A stretch of DNA of 64,000 nt from NCBI RefSeq assembly GCF_023343835.1, contig NC_064439.1:40665508-40729507 (forward strand). The letters are read 5' to 3'. Positions 12,920 to 26,255 of the stretch are shown here, one piece after another. The translations under genes and the position numbers were made by a program. The notes beneath the pieces are model-generated. The model saw only the letters and a program-made list of their open reading frames with translations. It was not told where the DNA came from and did not search any database. Numbering within the stretch: the stretch's first letter is position 1; the number at the start of each line of letters is the position of its first letter. This stretch comes from Lagopus muta. Taxonomy: Eukaryota; Chordata; Aves; Galliformes; Phasianidae.

Positions 12920-15276
12920 CTTGTGTATAAAATTTCCAGTTTATTGTTAGTGTTGCCTGGCAGTGCTTCAGTACAGCAGTGAGGCTGCACGCTCTGCTCC
13001 CAGCAGCATGAGGGGGGACACAGGTGTGCAGCTCTCTGCAGGGCTGAGCCTCATGCAGCCTCCAGAGTTGCATTTGAATACAATCTTGCTGGCCGTAGTG
13101 AGAGCTTTAGAGAACAGAGAACATCCCCCACCAGAGAGAACAGGAGAGAACAGCCCCCATCTACCAAGCACTTGCACTCTGGTGGAGAGATCACTCCAAT
13201 GGCACATGGCATTCCAGAAAAAGTGAGTTAGTGAATGCAGAAAATAATGTATCTACATGATTTACAGCTTTATGTTTGCATACATCCATATTAATGTTCA
13301 ACCGCTCATTAACAATTCAAACAATAGTTTGTGCTACTGTAAATTACATCTTGCTTGGCACTGCAGCAGAGGGAAGCCAGCCCCAAAAGATCCATTTGTA
13401 CGAGCCGTAACCAAAGCAATGGATGCTACAAAGAGAAAGCTTCTCCTGAAGCAAGGTTATGACATCTTTTTTCATGGGGAGGAACAAAAACTTAGGGACC
13501 TAAAGCAGGGATGGAACCCACTGTTCTTACACTTTATAATTGTAAGCAAAAAGCCTATTGCTGCTGCACAGTGTTAAACAATGAACTGCCACAGTTCTCA
13601 CGTCACTAGTCCATAGAAAATGTGTTGCAACTACCGTGTTTATGCCTGCATGCCAAAAGAATGTACAAAGTTTCATTAAGATCTGTTTCTCTTCCGTTCT
13701 TTTTTATATTCTTAAACCTGAACTTTGAAAGCATTGCAGACATTCCTGTACGTAATCGGGTACCACACACTGTCCTGGTTATGGAAGGTCTTTGCGTCAG
13801 GCTGGAAAAAAATCAGGTGCTCTGCACCTCTGAACCCATCGTCAGAAATGTAAATCCCCAAGAAAACTTCCTCTCTTAAGTAATCTTGAAAAATAAAAGT
13901 CTTTTAAAAGTCTATGGAAAAGGAGATGTTGCTACCAACGGGGTTTTCAAAATGGTGTGAGCTGTTTCTGGGAATTGTCCTATCATTTTTTCTTCGCTCA
14001 CTTTTTGTTTTCATAAAGCTAATTCTGTATAAAAGGGCTTTCAAAGTGTGTGACCTTCATTTTGCCATTTAGAAAGAAACTGGAAGAAAGGAATAAATTC
14101 AGAAACGCTACGTTCAGTCACAGAAAACAGATGTCTTACAACAGCATCACTCTGTTTCTTATATTTTCAGTACAAAAGGCATGTAAATAAGGAGACCCTG
14201 CATCTTCACAGTCTGGCACTCACTGGAGCCACTTAAACCCATGCAAAGTAGGTATAAGATACGAGGAGCCTCCTGCTTGGGTAGTGTTTTAGCTCCCCTC
14301 GTCAGAGGTGGAAATGCTCAGATTAGCTCAAAGACCAAAGAGGGAGGAAAAGGTCCAGCATAATGTTACAAGCTGGTTTACAGACTTATGGCTTCCAAGT
14401 TAAGTTGCACTTCAGTTGGCGACACTGCAAGATTTGTGCAGTAATTTATCGATGTTTTCAAAATAGTGAAGCTTACAGTCGGTTTTCATGCAGACGTGGG
14501 ATATGCAATGGCTGCCTGTAATTGATTGAATTAGTACAAAAACAGTATTTGGCTTTGGGTTAAATGGTGTGAGAGAACCCAGGTTTGTTTTGATATGTAC
14601 TGTCAATGCCAGAGCTCTAATTGCTCCCGGTTATGAATCCAATCACTTGTAAACTCAGGTGTCAGTAAAATGACATTAACAGGTCCAACACAAATACCTC
14701 CTGGACTTGTCACTCTCCATCATTTTAGCTGAGCCTCCACGTGCATTTCTGCAGCACTGACCACTATTAAACTAGTGTTTTTCAGGAGAAACTTCTCAAA
14801 ATATGGTGCTCTGTCTGGTAGAGAGCCACAAACCACAGCTGTTGAACTAAAAAGAAAAGTGCTGGTTGCATCTACTCTCTGCACCAATTTCCCCGAGAGA
14901 TGACACGCCAGGAGTGCTCAGCACACCGACCCTGCAGTCCCTACATTCAAGGCAACCCTACATTCATGTCAGTGAACATTACTCTCAAACACAAATCAAG
15001 GAGACAGTCAGCAACAAAACTACTTCTAGACTGGTAATGGCAGAATACTACCAAGACAACTCCATAAAAACTCCACTGAAGCAGGAGCAAAATTCAGGTC
15101 ACTTCTTAGCAAAGCCCATCACAGATTGCTATTATTTTTTTAAATAAACATTTCATAAAACTTGTATCCTGGGAGCCAGATATCCCACGTGATGAGCGAA
15201 ATCAAACAGGCTGACGTGGGACTATCTGACCCCACCAGGTGCCACGGGATTCCCAATTCTACAGCTCCTCTGGACA
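12920..15276 (-). other. MTURN: MTURN 3' UTR (candidate, ~2.35 kb)
   Basis: After the stop codon (15279-15277) the first AATAAA on the minus strand is at 12945-12940, followed within about 20-30 bases by TG-containing sequence. No AATAAA lies between it and the stop. A UTR of this size fits the long 3' UTR of maturin mRNAs in other vertebrates as I remember them. The span is AT-rich and has no convincing ORF or CR1. The boundary is inferred and needs transcript data. Confidence 0.55.
12940..12945 (-). terminator. Poly(A) signal AATAAA, candidate for MTURN
   Basis: AATAAA on the minus strand, the first after the MTURN stop. Cleavage would be expected near 12,915-12,930. Confidence 0.45.
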
Positions 15277-18200
15277 TTACTGCTGACTGACACCCATTTG
15301 TTGGTGATCCGCTTCTGGTTCCTCTTCTTCCATATCTGCATTATATTCTTCAAACGCATCATCATCAACATCTGGAAGCCCAAGTAGCTACAAGGAAGAG
15401 AAAATACGGTGTAATAGCCAATTACCCACTCATGTTTCACTGCACATCTTCCCACAATACCTAGATGCCACTTGTTAGAAATCTCAAATCCTAGAATAAC
15501 AGCATTACGTAACTGTCTCGACTCTCTCCTTCTCCCTCTTGCGACGACAGAAAGATTTAAAAATGCATCCTCGCAGCAAATTAAGTGCTCAGAGACCAGA
15601 AGATAAATAAAACCAAAGCAAAGCTCATTCAAAGAGCTCTGCCTTTTTCCCTGAGGTCGTATCACAATTTTTGAGTGTTTAGGTTTGGCAGTGGCTTCAA
15701 TTCAGAACAAACTATGATCATACTGTAGCAGTGTTCATTTGATTTAAGGTTGTGTTCAGTAGCCATTCAAATGCCAAAAAAGGAAGAATCCACGCGCAGA
15801 ACTGGCAGTGCCCCTAAGCCCCAAGGATCCTGCCACGTTAAGTGCTTCTCTTAAACTCTTCATTCCATTACACCAATGAAGACTTGTGTGCTGGGTGAAG
15901 CAATCTCCATAAGAAATACTGTGTATTCAACTCAAAGTTGCTCAAATCCCTTTATATTTCTGACCAGGGAAGATCAGCTAGCTCAAATTTAATTTTCAAT
16001 GTCTGGATGCCTCCATGTGACGGCTTGCATTTCTGCAATGGCATTTATTTGCCACAGGAAAAGGAGCAAATAGAAGTGCTTGAACTTTTCCCCTCCCCTC
16101 CAAAAGCTGCCAAGAAGTCAGGAAGACAGATGAACCAAATAATAAGCAAACTAATGTATCTGTTCTGGAAATCTCATATTGGAATCCTACACTACCAGCT
16201 GTTAAGAACCTCAAAGCAAAATCGTGTGCCAGGCATTATTTGGAATAGTACATATTCAGCTTGCCAGGGCTGGAAGTGCAGCACAGACACGTGCAACACC
16301 CTGTTTGGACTGTGACACAGCTGTTGTCTCTCAAAAGAGACAAAACCTAGAAAAATCAAGACAGTGATGCTTGCTTGGTGGTGATATGAAAATGAGAAGG
16401 CTGTGGCAAGGCAGATGTTTAGTTCAATTTTGATTTAAATTTAGTCCACGATCATCATTCTAAATTATTCGGAGGATACAAAGCCAACACACAGAATTAG
16501 CTTCTGGGTCCATGCATTCTTCAACTCACTGTGAGAAAACCATTTTTTCAGTTGCAGGGCTTCTTGGCATTGAAATGGAAGGAGAATTTGCTGACTAACC
16601 CCCCTCCTTCGCATTTTAAAAACGCCTGCAGATACCCCAGTGTTCTTACTTTCTGAGCAGAACAAACAGTAAATATTCCTATGCACACCTATTTTTCACA
16701 TCTTATGTTCAGCTGCATAATGTGAATGTGAAACTACGTGGTTCGTTTTCAGGATGTGGGGGTTTTCTCTCGTTTTGAAGCTAAAATTAAAACACTTTTT
16801 CAAATGGAAAAGCAAGGCCTCTACGCTTTTTTTTATCTGTCAGAATTATTTTCACTCAACTGATTTGGTGCATTCAAATTAGATTTGTGTGTGGCACTGC
16901 TCTGTTTACATCAGCCAGCAGAAAGAGCTTTGATCATATTTTTTGCCCAGCTCCAGTTATAATTCCTCCCTGATTTGCAGGGAAATGAGCACAGGAGTGA
17001 GAGCCTCATCTTGATGTTACGGATACTGGAAGCCTTTCAGGTATGCAAAAGTAGCACAAAACCCCCCAGCATACACCAGGAGAACCAAAAGGACATGCAT
17101 AAGCCTCCAGGTCTGTTTGTCATGCATCCCCCCCCCCTCCTGCAGCAGGGACATACAGCTCTCCTCTCCCTGGCGTGGCAAACATCAGGGGTGATATCAC
17201 CCACCTTAGGCAGGTTTTACAAAGGAAGACGAGAAACATGGTGTGAGCTGTGATTTGCTTCTGGTCTGTATTTGCTACATGGCAGTCTGGAAATGACTTC
17301 AATGGAGAGCAAAAACAAGGAGGAAAGAGGTAGGCAAAAGGAACAAAGCTGGCAGGTAGGGGAATGCATGGGGAGGAGGACAGGGAGGGTGGTGAGGAGA
17401 GAAGGAGAACAACGGCCGGCAGCAGCACAGCATGAACTACAGCTACTTATTCCTACTGGCTGAACTACCCGTTTGCTGGGTACTTTTTGGAAGTAAAGGG
17501 GAAAGTAAGCAGGACACGTGTGAATTCAAGAACTCAGGCTAAGAAGAGCCTGGACACAGGCTTTTAGATCAAAGGTAAGCACAATCCACGAGTCCAGCAA
17601 TTTGCTGCTAAGTTTTATGACTCACATTTTGGTTCTCTGCAAACTCTTGAGGTTGGTGCCATTTCCCTCAGGCATTTTTTTTTTTTTAATTTCTATGTCT
17701 TTCTTAACTCTTTCAAAGTGCCCTAATGCAAATAAACCTAGTAGCTTTTACATCTCAGACTCATGAAACAAGCAATACTTCCTACCAGAAGCTGACATAC
17801 AAACACACTGTGAAACAACCCAAGTAGATAACAGAGCTTTAGCACACCACATGATGCTGTATAGAGGTGATGTGCTTCAGTCGTAGCTCGGTGTGATGGG
17901 ATTCCATGTGGAGGTGTTTAGAAACACGGACACCTCTGTCTGATCCTTTGACTTCCTGCTTAAGACTTTTAAAACTGCCTGATCATCTTGGATGTCCATC
18001 TGGAAACACACTGAGGAACCTCTCAGAAAGAGCTTACTGAACTCCACAAACCTGCTCCCCTCTCAGCCTCTCAGACTGAGTACCCAAGATCATGGAGTGC
18101 TTCAGAAAAGCATGATCTGATTTTCAGCTTTCCCTACACTGCTATTTTTCAAACTGAAATCAGCCAGACTTTCCTCTTACAGTGAGCTTTGCTTGGATAC

Positions 18201-21200
18201 TGGGGAAGAAACATCCTGTAAATGCATCATTACCTCCATGCTCACAGCAAGGCTATTTCATTAACAGAACAGGTCTGGCATTGAAAGGACAGAGGATGGA
18301 GGGAAGGAGTGCCAAGGATACCATTTCCCAGTACTGATTGGTTTCATTCTGATAAAAGCAATAGCAATAGTGTACAATAGCTGTTTCCATACATCTGTAA
18401 TACCACACTTCACTTTTTAAGTGAATCGTGGTTGTGTGTGTCTGCTATTTTTAATAATTACAGTAAGGGAAAAACATCAGTACATTTCTCATTAGACTTG
18501 TCAACACACAGCCATACGCTGCATGGTGAAACCAGTTCCGTTACACTGATGCAAACCTCTCAGTAACTCAGTGAAAGGAGAATCTCATAAGCAATCTTTG
18601 TGGTACATCCCAGAGACAATGAAGAGGTACTTGGCTGCAGTCTGCTAGAGGGCTCCAGTAACAGAGGGTGTTCTTGAGCAGATGAAAGCACAATGAAATC
18701 CAACAGACAGCAAGCAATGCTAGAAAAAGATCAGATTATATCTAAAAGAGTTTTTTTGGACAAGAGTATAACTAATCATTAGAAGGCAAATTGCCCATTA
18801 GTGTTGCACTCATTAAGTCACCAGAAGTCTTCACATCAAGACCAGATGTCTTGGTAAAGATGTGTTCCAGCTTAACTACTGCTTGTGAGCTTGGCTATAG
18901 GAATCACTGGGTAAATGCTAACGAAGCACCCAGACTAAACAAGCATCACGGTTCCCTCAGCTCTGAACTTCTTTATCCCAAAGTGCAGCTTAAAGCAGTT
19001 TGAGTGAAGCCAATTTCTCAGCAACTTAAGCTACACTGAAATAAATGTGGTTTAAAATGAAGTAACTGATCTGTACCAATTCAATTAAGTCCCCTTGAAG
19101 TCCTCTTTAGTTAAAATGATGCAATTATCTCCTCAAAGACTCAGCTTTCCTGAGTGGGAGAAAACAACCATGAAAATAACCAAGACCTAAATATTGTCCT
19201 GGGAAGAATATTTATATTTTTCTATGTTTTCACAATTACAAACAGCTGTACTGAAGGTTCAGATTTCCAGTCCTTCTAAGAAAAGTGTGCATCTGTTCTA
19301 TTTATTTCCAGTCTCTCAAGGATTAAAATCATGCTTTCATGTCAACCAGCTGTGGCTTTCCACAGCTTCTTCCCAAGCACAGAACAGAATCATGGAGTCA
19401 TTAAGGCTGGAAAAGACCTCTAAGATCATCTAATTCAACCATCAGCCCATCACTACCATATTACTAAACCACATCCCTCATTGCCACATCCACACGGTTC
19501 TGGAACACCTGCAAGAATGGCAACTCCACCACCTCCCTGGGCAGCCTGTGCCACTGCCTCACCACTCTTTCTCAGAAGAAATCTTTCCTAATGTCCTCTC
19601 TGGCACGACGTCAGGCCGTTCCCTCTCATCCTAAGATCTGCAACTGTCTGACAGAGGCTGACATGCTAACACCCCAGCGCCTGAGAGAAGTAAGCTGCTG
19701 CAGGAGGGAAGTGGCTTTGCTCCATCCACTGCTGCCTACGGACAGTCACAGACAACTGACAACCCTTGGCAGTAAAACAGAGGCACTTACAGGTCTGAAG
19801 GATTTGAAGACTTTTTCCAGTATTTCATGGAGTGTCTTTTTCCCGCAGGAAGAGATGTAATCCTGCGCGAGCTGCAGAAAAGGTAAGCAGTCTTCACTCT
19901 CACTCCAGACGTGCTAAAAGCCAACAGCAACACAAGAAAGAGGCATTAACAGGAGCCCACACTGGCTTCTCCACAGGTTTTTAAAAGGTGGTGGGTCATG
20001 AATAGCCAAAGTACACCAAGCACCCGAGTTCAGACCTGCACTGGGGGCTGGATCAGAAGCCAGGCTTCTGGGGAGGAACTTTGATTTTATTGACAGCAAG
20101 AAATGGAAGGCAGGGAAATCCACCTGGGAGAGAAAATCCCTTATGACTGTGCTGGCAGCAAAGGGTACATGCCTTGCATGCACACGCATTTTACAAGCAG
20201 AGGTGTTTTCTTTGATACTAGCCCTGTTTGGACCTGAAAGTCACACTGGGTATTCTCTTCTTATGCATAACCTGCTGCCGAATCTTCTCTTAGAGTTCTG
20301 TTCTCCCTAGGCCTTGGGAGCCACATTTAAACCCATTTGGGATATTCCTCTCCTCTTGCCCCTGCTTGAGAGGGGCCAGCTCCCCAGCCTGGCTTTGTGA
20401 AGCCTCTCCCAAAAATGCTGCTGCTTCTGCTCTTCTGAGGCTGTCCGAAATGGAGAGCTGATGGATGGAAGCACTCTGACAATGCCGCTCTTTGCTCACA
20501 AGTGTGGCTCACCGCACAATTTAATGTGCACTCTGAAAGACCTTGACTCTGAAGTCTTGGTGCACAGGACTATCTTACAACGAGAAGTTGTAATGCTGCA
20601 AGAACTGTTGGAGACACTTAGACCTTTATTTCTGCATGGCAATTCTTTTCCCCAAAGTGCTGTGCAGCTTTTTACTGTGCTATAAACAGCAGGGTATGCT
20701 TCAGTGGGGACAGGAGAGGATTTCTCTGAAGCTTAACTAATGCTCAGAGAAAGAGCAAGAACCACACATTCATCCCCAACACAGGGCATGCATGCTGCCT
20801 CTCTGCTCAGCGGTGAGCCAGGGATGCAGGTTTCCATTTGTCTAATGAAAAGACTGCTTAACATCACTGAAGTTGTGTGTTTAAGGCAAAAGCAGCAATT
20901 GCCTCGCTACTGACCTCACTCAACCTGCACAACTGCAGCACAATGGTATGCTAAGAAAAATCCCTGTCTTACTGAGTAGGTTCTACTTGTTCCAGGCACC
21001 CAGAGTTATCTCTTGGCAGTCTGGCAGCCCTCAGAAACACATACCACAGTCTCACCATTCCCCATGCCATTTCACAGCCATGGGCCTTGCGGTCCTACAA
21101 ACATACAAGCAGCTCTTGTCTCAAAAAAAAAAAGCCTGGCTTTGGGATTGTTAAGGCCTAAAAAGGCAGGAAGTACACTAAATGGACTCAAATGAACCCC

Positions 21201-24200
21201 GTTAAAAATACCAATGAGCTCTTTTCCAAATCACAACATTGTAACAACAGCCTGGAGATTTTGGAGGTCTGGCTCACAGTTCCTTAATGTTCAAGCAGTA
21301 ACCTTTTTATTACTTCTAATCTTTGTGCCAAATGTAAGGCCTGAATATTACAGGTCAGCAGTTTGTGTCTTGTGCTAAACTGCTGTAATTGTTTATTTGT
21401 GTGTAATGATTATGACCGTTAACATCCTGGTTCTTGTTTAAATTGTGGCTTCTTTCAGCTATGAGATCTATGCACAGGGACTTCCACATCCACGAAAATC
21501 AGGCCTTGCCCTTTTATAACTAATAGCTGGTTTGCTTCCCAGGGAAAGCTGACCACATGTCATCCTACCATGTTTTTTACAAAGCCTTCAACTGTGTAGC
21601 CTCCACATTTCAGTCTCCAGCAGGAACGCGCCAGCAGCAGCAGAGAATAAGATGATGGAGCACAAGGAGAAAACCTTACCAACCCATCATTCAGCCTTTG
21701 AAGAGACGTACCTATTATATCACAAGGCAACAAGCAAGTAAGGCTTCCACCAATTTCCATGCCAGCAGATGTAAAACTGTGGCTCTGGCAACACGGACAC
21801 ACTGACACCTCTCACCTGCCATCAGCTTATGGAAAATATTTAGGTTCATGACCTGTGCTCTAAAACATTTACAGGAAATCTTGCAACGAAGTGGCATAAT
21901 GGTTTTATTTGCTTGATTGGTTACTTTGAATATCAGCAATAACAAGGTGGCAAAACAAATGTCAAGACTTAAGGAATAGCTCCTCAACCCTCACTCACAT
22001 TGCTTATGGCTATACAAGTCCAATTAATTTTCTGAGAAAACTGTGAACCTCAGGAGCTAAACTGTTCATAGTTCAGCTTCCAAAACGCTGATTTGGTGAG
22101 TTTTAGTATCCAGGAGGTGCTGACAGCACCTGTGAACTCCAAAACAGGTCATCTGCACCCCTAGCGTGCTGAAAGATCCAGCCTAGAGACACCTTTCCAG
22201 GAAATTAAAATCATGTGATCCTTGTGATCTCAGGTTTTATACAAGACCCTGTTTTTATCTCCCAGATTGCTTCTTGGCAAACTTTCCCTGTCTTTTTCCA
22301 CCTCTCTTTTAAACTCAGCATGCTCATAATTTCCTCCTCGCGAGTGAGTTATCATGGACTTCACTGGCACCTCCTACGTAGTTTTTTAAGTCACATTATT
22401 ATGAAATGAGGACATAAAGAAAGAGAACAAGAATATCAGGCACCAGATGCTGATTAAATGTAAGGTTCCTTTGTCAGACGTGTAAGACTGAAACATCGCA
22501 AAGTCTACCACTGGTTCTATTTCCTTTCTCTGTCATGCTCTTCCATCTTAACAGAGCCGTGCAACTCAAAGGGCTCAGGTGCAAGTGAGAATCTGTCCCA
22601 TGGCCCACATTAAATCTCCTTAAAATAAAGCTCAGCTTGTAATTGCACGTAGAAAGCAAACATATTCTGGAACATGAAAAATAGGATAGGGTAAGGAAGG
22701 GTAGGATAGGACAGAGCTGTAAAAAGGCAGCAAACCAAGATAGCTGAGCTGGGAGCATAACTGAAGGCCCACAGTGCACTCGAAGCAGAAATGATGGCAC
22801 TGGTGAACGATGCTGGTGAACCACCTCATCAGCAGTTCTTAATCGCATTAAGGAGACATCATCGACAGGAAAAGAATTAAGTATTCTACCTATCTGTCTA
22901 CCTTGAAAGTTAATAGGAAAAGTACCTTGAGTGGTAATGCCACAAAACAGAAATGTAACCCTTCTGCTTGGTTTTGGCTTCAGATGGGGAGTCCTTCCCA
23001 ACCAGCCCCGTCCTGCTGCCAGACTCCTGCTTGGCCTCAAGTTCTTTACCAACAGAGTGGTGAGGTGCTGGAACGGGCTGCCCAGCAAGGCTGTGGATGC
23101 TCCATGTCCCTGGAGGTGTTCAAGGCCAGGCTGGATGGGGCCCTGGGCAGCCTGGTCTAGTATTAAATGGGGAGGTTGGAGGCCCTGCATACGGTAGGGG
23201 TGTTGGAGATTTGTGATCCTTGAGATCCCTTCCAACCCTGGCCATTCTGTGATGGCCCAGCACGGCCCCTGCTGCAGGTGGGCACTGGTCAGACTGGGGC
23301 TGCCCTGGCACAGGGGTCCCACATATCTCCTGGCATAAGCGGAGCTCATCTTGGGTCACTTCCCTCAGGATCCAGCACAACGTGGTGAGCACACATCCTG
23401 CTCACCGGGACCTGCACTCCCAGAGGCGTTGCTTGCCTGCTCTTTGTCTCACTGACCCGGCCATCAAACCCCCCCTCTGCTCACCTGCCGGGTTGGGAAT
23501 TCGTCAGTACTTCCCTAGCAGGACTAGAGGTGGAAGTTGCTGCAGGAAGAGCACGAGCTGCAGCTCCGACGCCGTTCCGGGAGCTATCGGAGCCGCAGTC
23601 CTTCAATTGCACCCAACCGGCGCTCCACACCCGCGAGCGAGGAGCCGGAGCCGGACTCGATGTTCCTTAAGATTCCCTTCCAGCTCGGGATATTCTGCGA
23701 CCTCGCGACACCTTCGGCGACGAGGAAGCTCTCCCCATGGGGGCGGGGGCCGGGATCGGACACCCCGGCACCACAACTCGCTGCCCAACTCGGCGGGGCC
23801 CGGCGGGAGGGGCCGCACCTGCCCGGGGCGCAGCAGGGACGGCCCCGCTGTCATCCCGACTCCATTTTATCCCTGTCCATTCTCCATTTGCCAAACGGCC
23901 CCGCGAGCCCCCAGCCGAACCCGGGCGGCACGGCGGAAGCTTTCGGAGGAGGGGCTGAGGAGCGGTGTTCGTGGGGGGGCATCGCGCGCCGTGGGGACCG
24001 AGGGGAGCCGGGGGGCTGTCCGTGCCCTGCCCGCCCCGCACCGGCCAACGACTCCATCTTGCAGCTTTCGGCGCTCGCACGGAGGGCTCCTCCGGCCCGC
24101 AGCCCCCCGGAGCTCCCCCCGAGGCCGGAGCCCCCTGGGCACGGCTCTAACACCTCCCTCCTCTCCTCCCCCCCCCGCGGTCACTCACGAAATTGTCGCC

Positions 24201-24350
24201 GCAGGCAGCCTCCGGGCACAGCACGTAGAAGGAGACGCCGGGCTCGGCGTAGAAGTCCATGCGGCGCTCCGTCTCCTCGGCGGCGATGAGCTGGAAGGGC
24301 GTGCGGGCGCACCACCGCTCCGCAGCCTCCGCCAGCGCCTCGAAAGCCAT
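15277..24350 (-). CDS. MTURN: Maturin (MTURN), 3 coding exons, 131 aa
   Basis: Coding exons on the minus strand are 24350-24189 (54 codons), 19913-19791 (41 codons) and 15387-15277 (36 codons plus TAA). All junctions are phase 0 with GT/AG borders (donors GTGAGT and GTAAGT, acceptors TTTTAG and TTGTAG). The 131-aa total equals the length I know for human maturin (C7orf41/Ells1). Diagnostic segments are ETERRMDFYAEPGVSFYVLC in exon 1, HVWSESEDCLPFLQLAQDYI in exon 2, and the acidic tail EEEEPEADHQQMGVSQQ in exon 3. Known role: a small conserved vertebrate protein that promotes neural progenitor differentiation and is also linked to megakaryocyte differentiation; no enzymatic domain is known. 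No signal peptide or membrane segment is visible. As I recall the human protein, exon 1 is the most diverged part and is alanine-rich here, which fits its position in a CpG island, while exons 2-3 are almost unchanged. The start ATG is the first codon of the conserved N terminus. The identification is secure. Confidence 0.96.
15388..19790 (-). other. MTURN: MTURN intron 2
   Basis: About 4.4 kb between exons 2 and 3, bounded by GTAAGT and TTGTAG on the minus strand. It contains a CR1 fragment close to exon 2 (19382-19645) and a short C run near 17128-17138. I found no nested gene; the ORFs here are short and unlike any protein I recognise. Confidence 0.9.
19382..19645 (-). mobile_element. CR1 3' fragment next to MTURN exon 2
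   Basis: Reverse-complement CR1 from GAATCATGGAGTCATTAAGG through CTCTGGCACGACGTCAGGCC. It ends about 145 bases from MTURN exon 2, inside intron 2, in the same orientation as the gene. Confidence 0.92.
23000..23256 (+). mobile_element. CR1 3' fragment in MTURN intron 1
   Basis: Contains GAACGGGCTGCCCAGCAAGG, TTCAAGGCCAGGCTGGATGG and CCTTCCAACCCTGGCCATTC, ending near TCTGTGATGG. Confidence 0.9.
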
Positions 24351-24760
24351 CGCCGCCGCCGCGCTCCTCGCTCCTCGCTCCGCGCCCGCCCCCGCCCCGC
24401 TGAGGTGCCGGGGTGGCCCGCGGGGAAGGGGGGGGGGGGAGAGGGAGGCGGCGGGCGGTGGGCCGGGCCTGGCCGCCCCCCGGCGGGCTGCGAGGGAGGG
24501 GGTTCCTCGGAGCACGCCGCCCCCCAGAGCCCGCTCGTTGGGCTCGCTTCTGTCTCGCCGGCGCCGACCCAGGATGTGAGGCTTCCGGGAGGACGCGAGG
24601 CGCGCCGAGCCAAGCGGTGCGGGTGGCTCCGGTCGGCGGCAGGCACCGGGCGCGGTGCGCCGTCCGTCCCGTGACGCCGGCAAGTCTGACGTGACACCCC
24701 GTCTTCGTCAGCTCCCGGAGGCTGTGGTGCTCTTCTAGGGCTTGGCCTGGGCCCGTCGCA
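23540..24760 (-). promoter_or_regulatory. MTURN: CpG-island promoter of MTURN
   Basis: The sequence is very GC- and CpG-rich on both sides of the MTURN start codon at 24350, in sharp contrast to the AT-richer flanks. A run of ten or more G lies at about 24428-24437, and C-rich tracts at about 24168-24178. The transcription start should lie between 24350 and about 24700, since transcription runs leftward. No TATA box was found at an obvious position. The island extends well into intron 1. The bounds are by eye. Confidence 0.75.
23655..23702 (+). mobile_element. CR1 3' tail remnant inside the MTURN CpG island
   Basis: GGACTCGATGTTCCTTAAGA then CCCTTCCAGCTCGGGATATT matches the tails of the CR1 copies at 29095-29145 and 54825-54872. 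It is about 490 bases into intron 1 from exon 1. Confidence 0.7.
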
Positions 24761-25261
24761 CCCCGCTGGGCGGCCGAGCAGGGCTTGGGGCTCTCGGAGT
24801 GCGACGCGCACAAAGGAGCCCCCATCCCGCTGCCGTTGCCCAAGGAGACGGTCACACAGCAGAAAACCCCAGTATGAGCACAGCGGCATGGTGCTGGTAG
24901 GGCTGGGACTTGTGTGCACACAGCCCTCCCAAATCCAGGTAGGATGCAGCGTTTTGGCATCCATCTGCAATGGCAATTTCAAACGGATCGTGTCCCACAC
25001 AGTGCCCGTGCCTATGGCTTCTGTGCATCTTTAAAGCCCCACGTGAACACCTTTTTATCCCTTAAAACACCACTTAGATTTGTACTGTGCTTGTTATCTC
25101 CCTTCCACGGGATAGAGAAGCTGGCAGGTTTTACTGAGATGTTCAACGCCTCAATGCAGCATGTTCCACAAAGCCTTTGTCGTATCTGACAGCCCGTAGA
25201 CACTCATATGCAGTGGCCTTGCTTATTTCCTTGTGTGTTTGTGCTGGCTTCTGTTGCCCTT

Positions 25262-25800
25262 CACACCAGTGCCCTTGCAGCAGCTATGAAAATGTCTCCT
25301 TTCTTACAGCCCCCCTTTAGATACTGAAAGGCTGCTCGCAAGTCTCTACGCAGCCTTCTTTCTGCAGGCTGAACAGCCCCAGCTCTCTCAGCCTGTCCTC
25401 GAAGGAGAGGTGCTCCATCCCATGGATCATTTCTGTGGCCATTCTCTGGACACGCTCCAACAGGTCCTTGTCTCTCCTTCACTGAGGACTCCCCATTTGG
25501 ACACTGTACTCCAGACGAGGCCTCAACAACACTGAGTAGAGGGGCAGGATCGCCTCTCAATCGGTTGACCCCACTTCTTTTGATGCAGCCCAGGATACGG
25601 TTGGCTTTCTGGGCTGCGAGGGCACTCTCTTGTCTCATGTTAAATCTTTCATCAACCAGGCCCCCCCAAGTCCTTCTCAGCAGGGCTACTCTCAAGTTCT
25701 CCCAGTTTCTGTGCATATCTGGGATTACCTCGACCAGAGCAAAAAATCTTATACTTTGCTTTTTTTGAACCTCGTTAGTTTGATGTCATTGATGAATCTC
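25262..25800 (-). mobile_element. CR1 fragment (internal/5' part), minus orientation
   Basis: Reverse-complement CR1 with GGCTGAACAGCCCCAGCTCT, GCTCCAACAGGTCCTTGTCT, and the more 5' segment CAGCCCAGGATACGGTTGGC. It directly abuts another minus-oriented copy. Confidence 0.9.
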
Positions 25801-26255
25801 AGAGTCACAGAATAGCAGCAGTTGGAGGGAACCTCAAGCAATTATTGAGTCCAACCCCTTGCTAAAGCAGGTACCTACAGCAGGTAACACAGGCAGGGTC
25901 TTGAGTATCTGCATGGAAGGAGACTCCATAATCTCTCTGGGCAGCCTGTTCCAAGTACTCCATCACTGAGCTTCCTATGTTCAAGTTTTAAGCCATTATT
26001 CCTTGTCCTATTTTTATGCACCACTGAGAAGAGCCTGGCCTCATCCATTTGTCTCCCACTTCCCTTTAGATATTTATAAACATTAATCACATCCCCTCTC
26101 TGTCTTCCCTAGGCTGAACAGACCCAGGTTACTCAGCCTTTCCTCGTAAGGGAGACACTCCAGGCCCTTTATCATCTTTGTGGCTCTCTGCTGGACTCCA
26201 TCTAGGATATTCCTGTCGTTTCTGAACTGGGGTGGCCAAAACTGGACACAATATG
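25801..26255 (-). mobile_element. CR1 3' fragment, minus orientation, tandem with the preceding copy
   Basis: Starts AGAGTCACAGAATAGCAGCA, passes GTCCAACCCCTTGCTAAAGC, and ends around TGAACTGGGGTGGCCAAAAC. Confidence 0.9.

Larger units (their letters stand above)
19914..24188 (-). other. MTURN: MTURN intron 1
   Basis: About 4.3 kb bounded by GTGAGT and TTTTAG on the minus strand. The exon-1-proximal 0.6 kb is CpG island. It holds a plus-oriented CR1 fragment (23000-23256) and a second short CR1 3' tail (23655-23702). A GGATAG-type microsatellite lies at 22681-22712. No nested gene was seen. Confidence 0.9.

Noticed and set aside
22474-23349. 291-aa minus-strand open frame
   Set aside because: It overlaps a plus-oriented CR1 fragment (23000-23256) in antisense and shows no protein-like pattern; a repeat shadow.
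23382-24674. 430-aa plus-strand open frame across the MTURN CpG island
   Set aside because: It is a by-product of extreme GC content, antisense to MTURN exon 1, rich in R/P/A/G/S with no recognisable domain, and it begins within CR1-flanking sequence.
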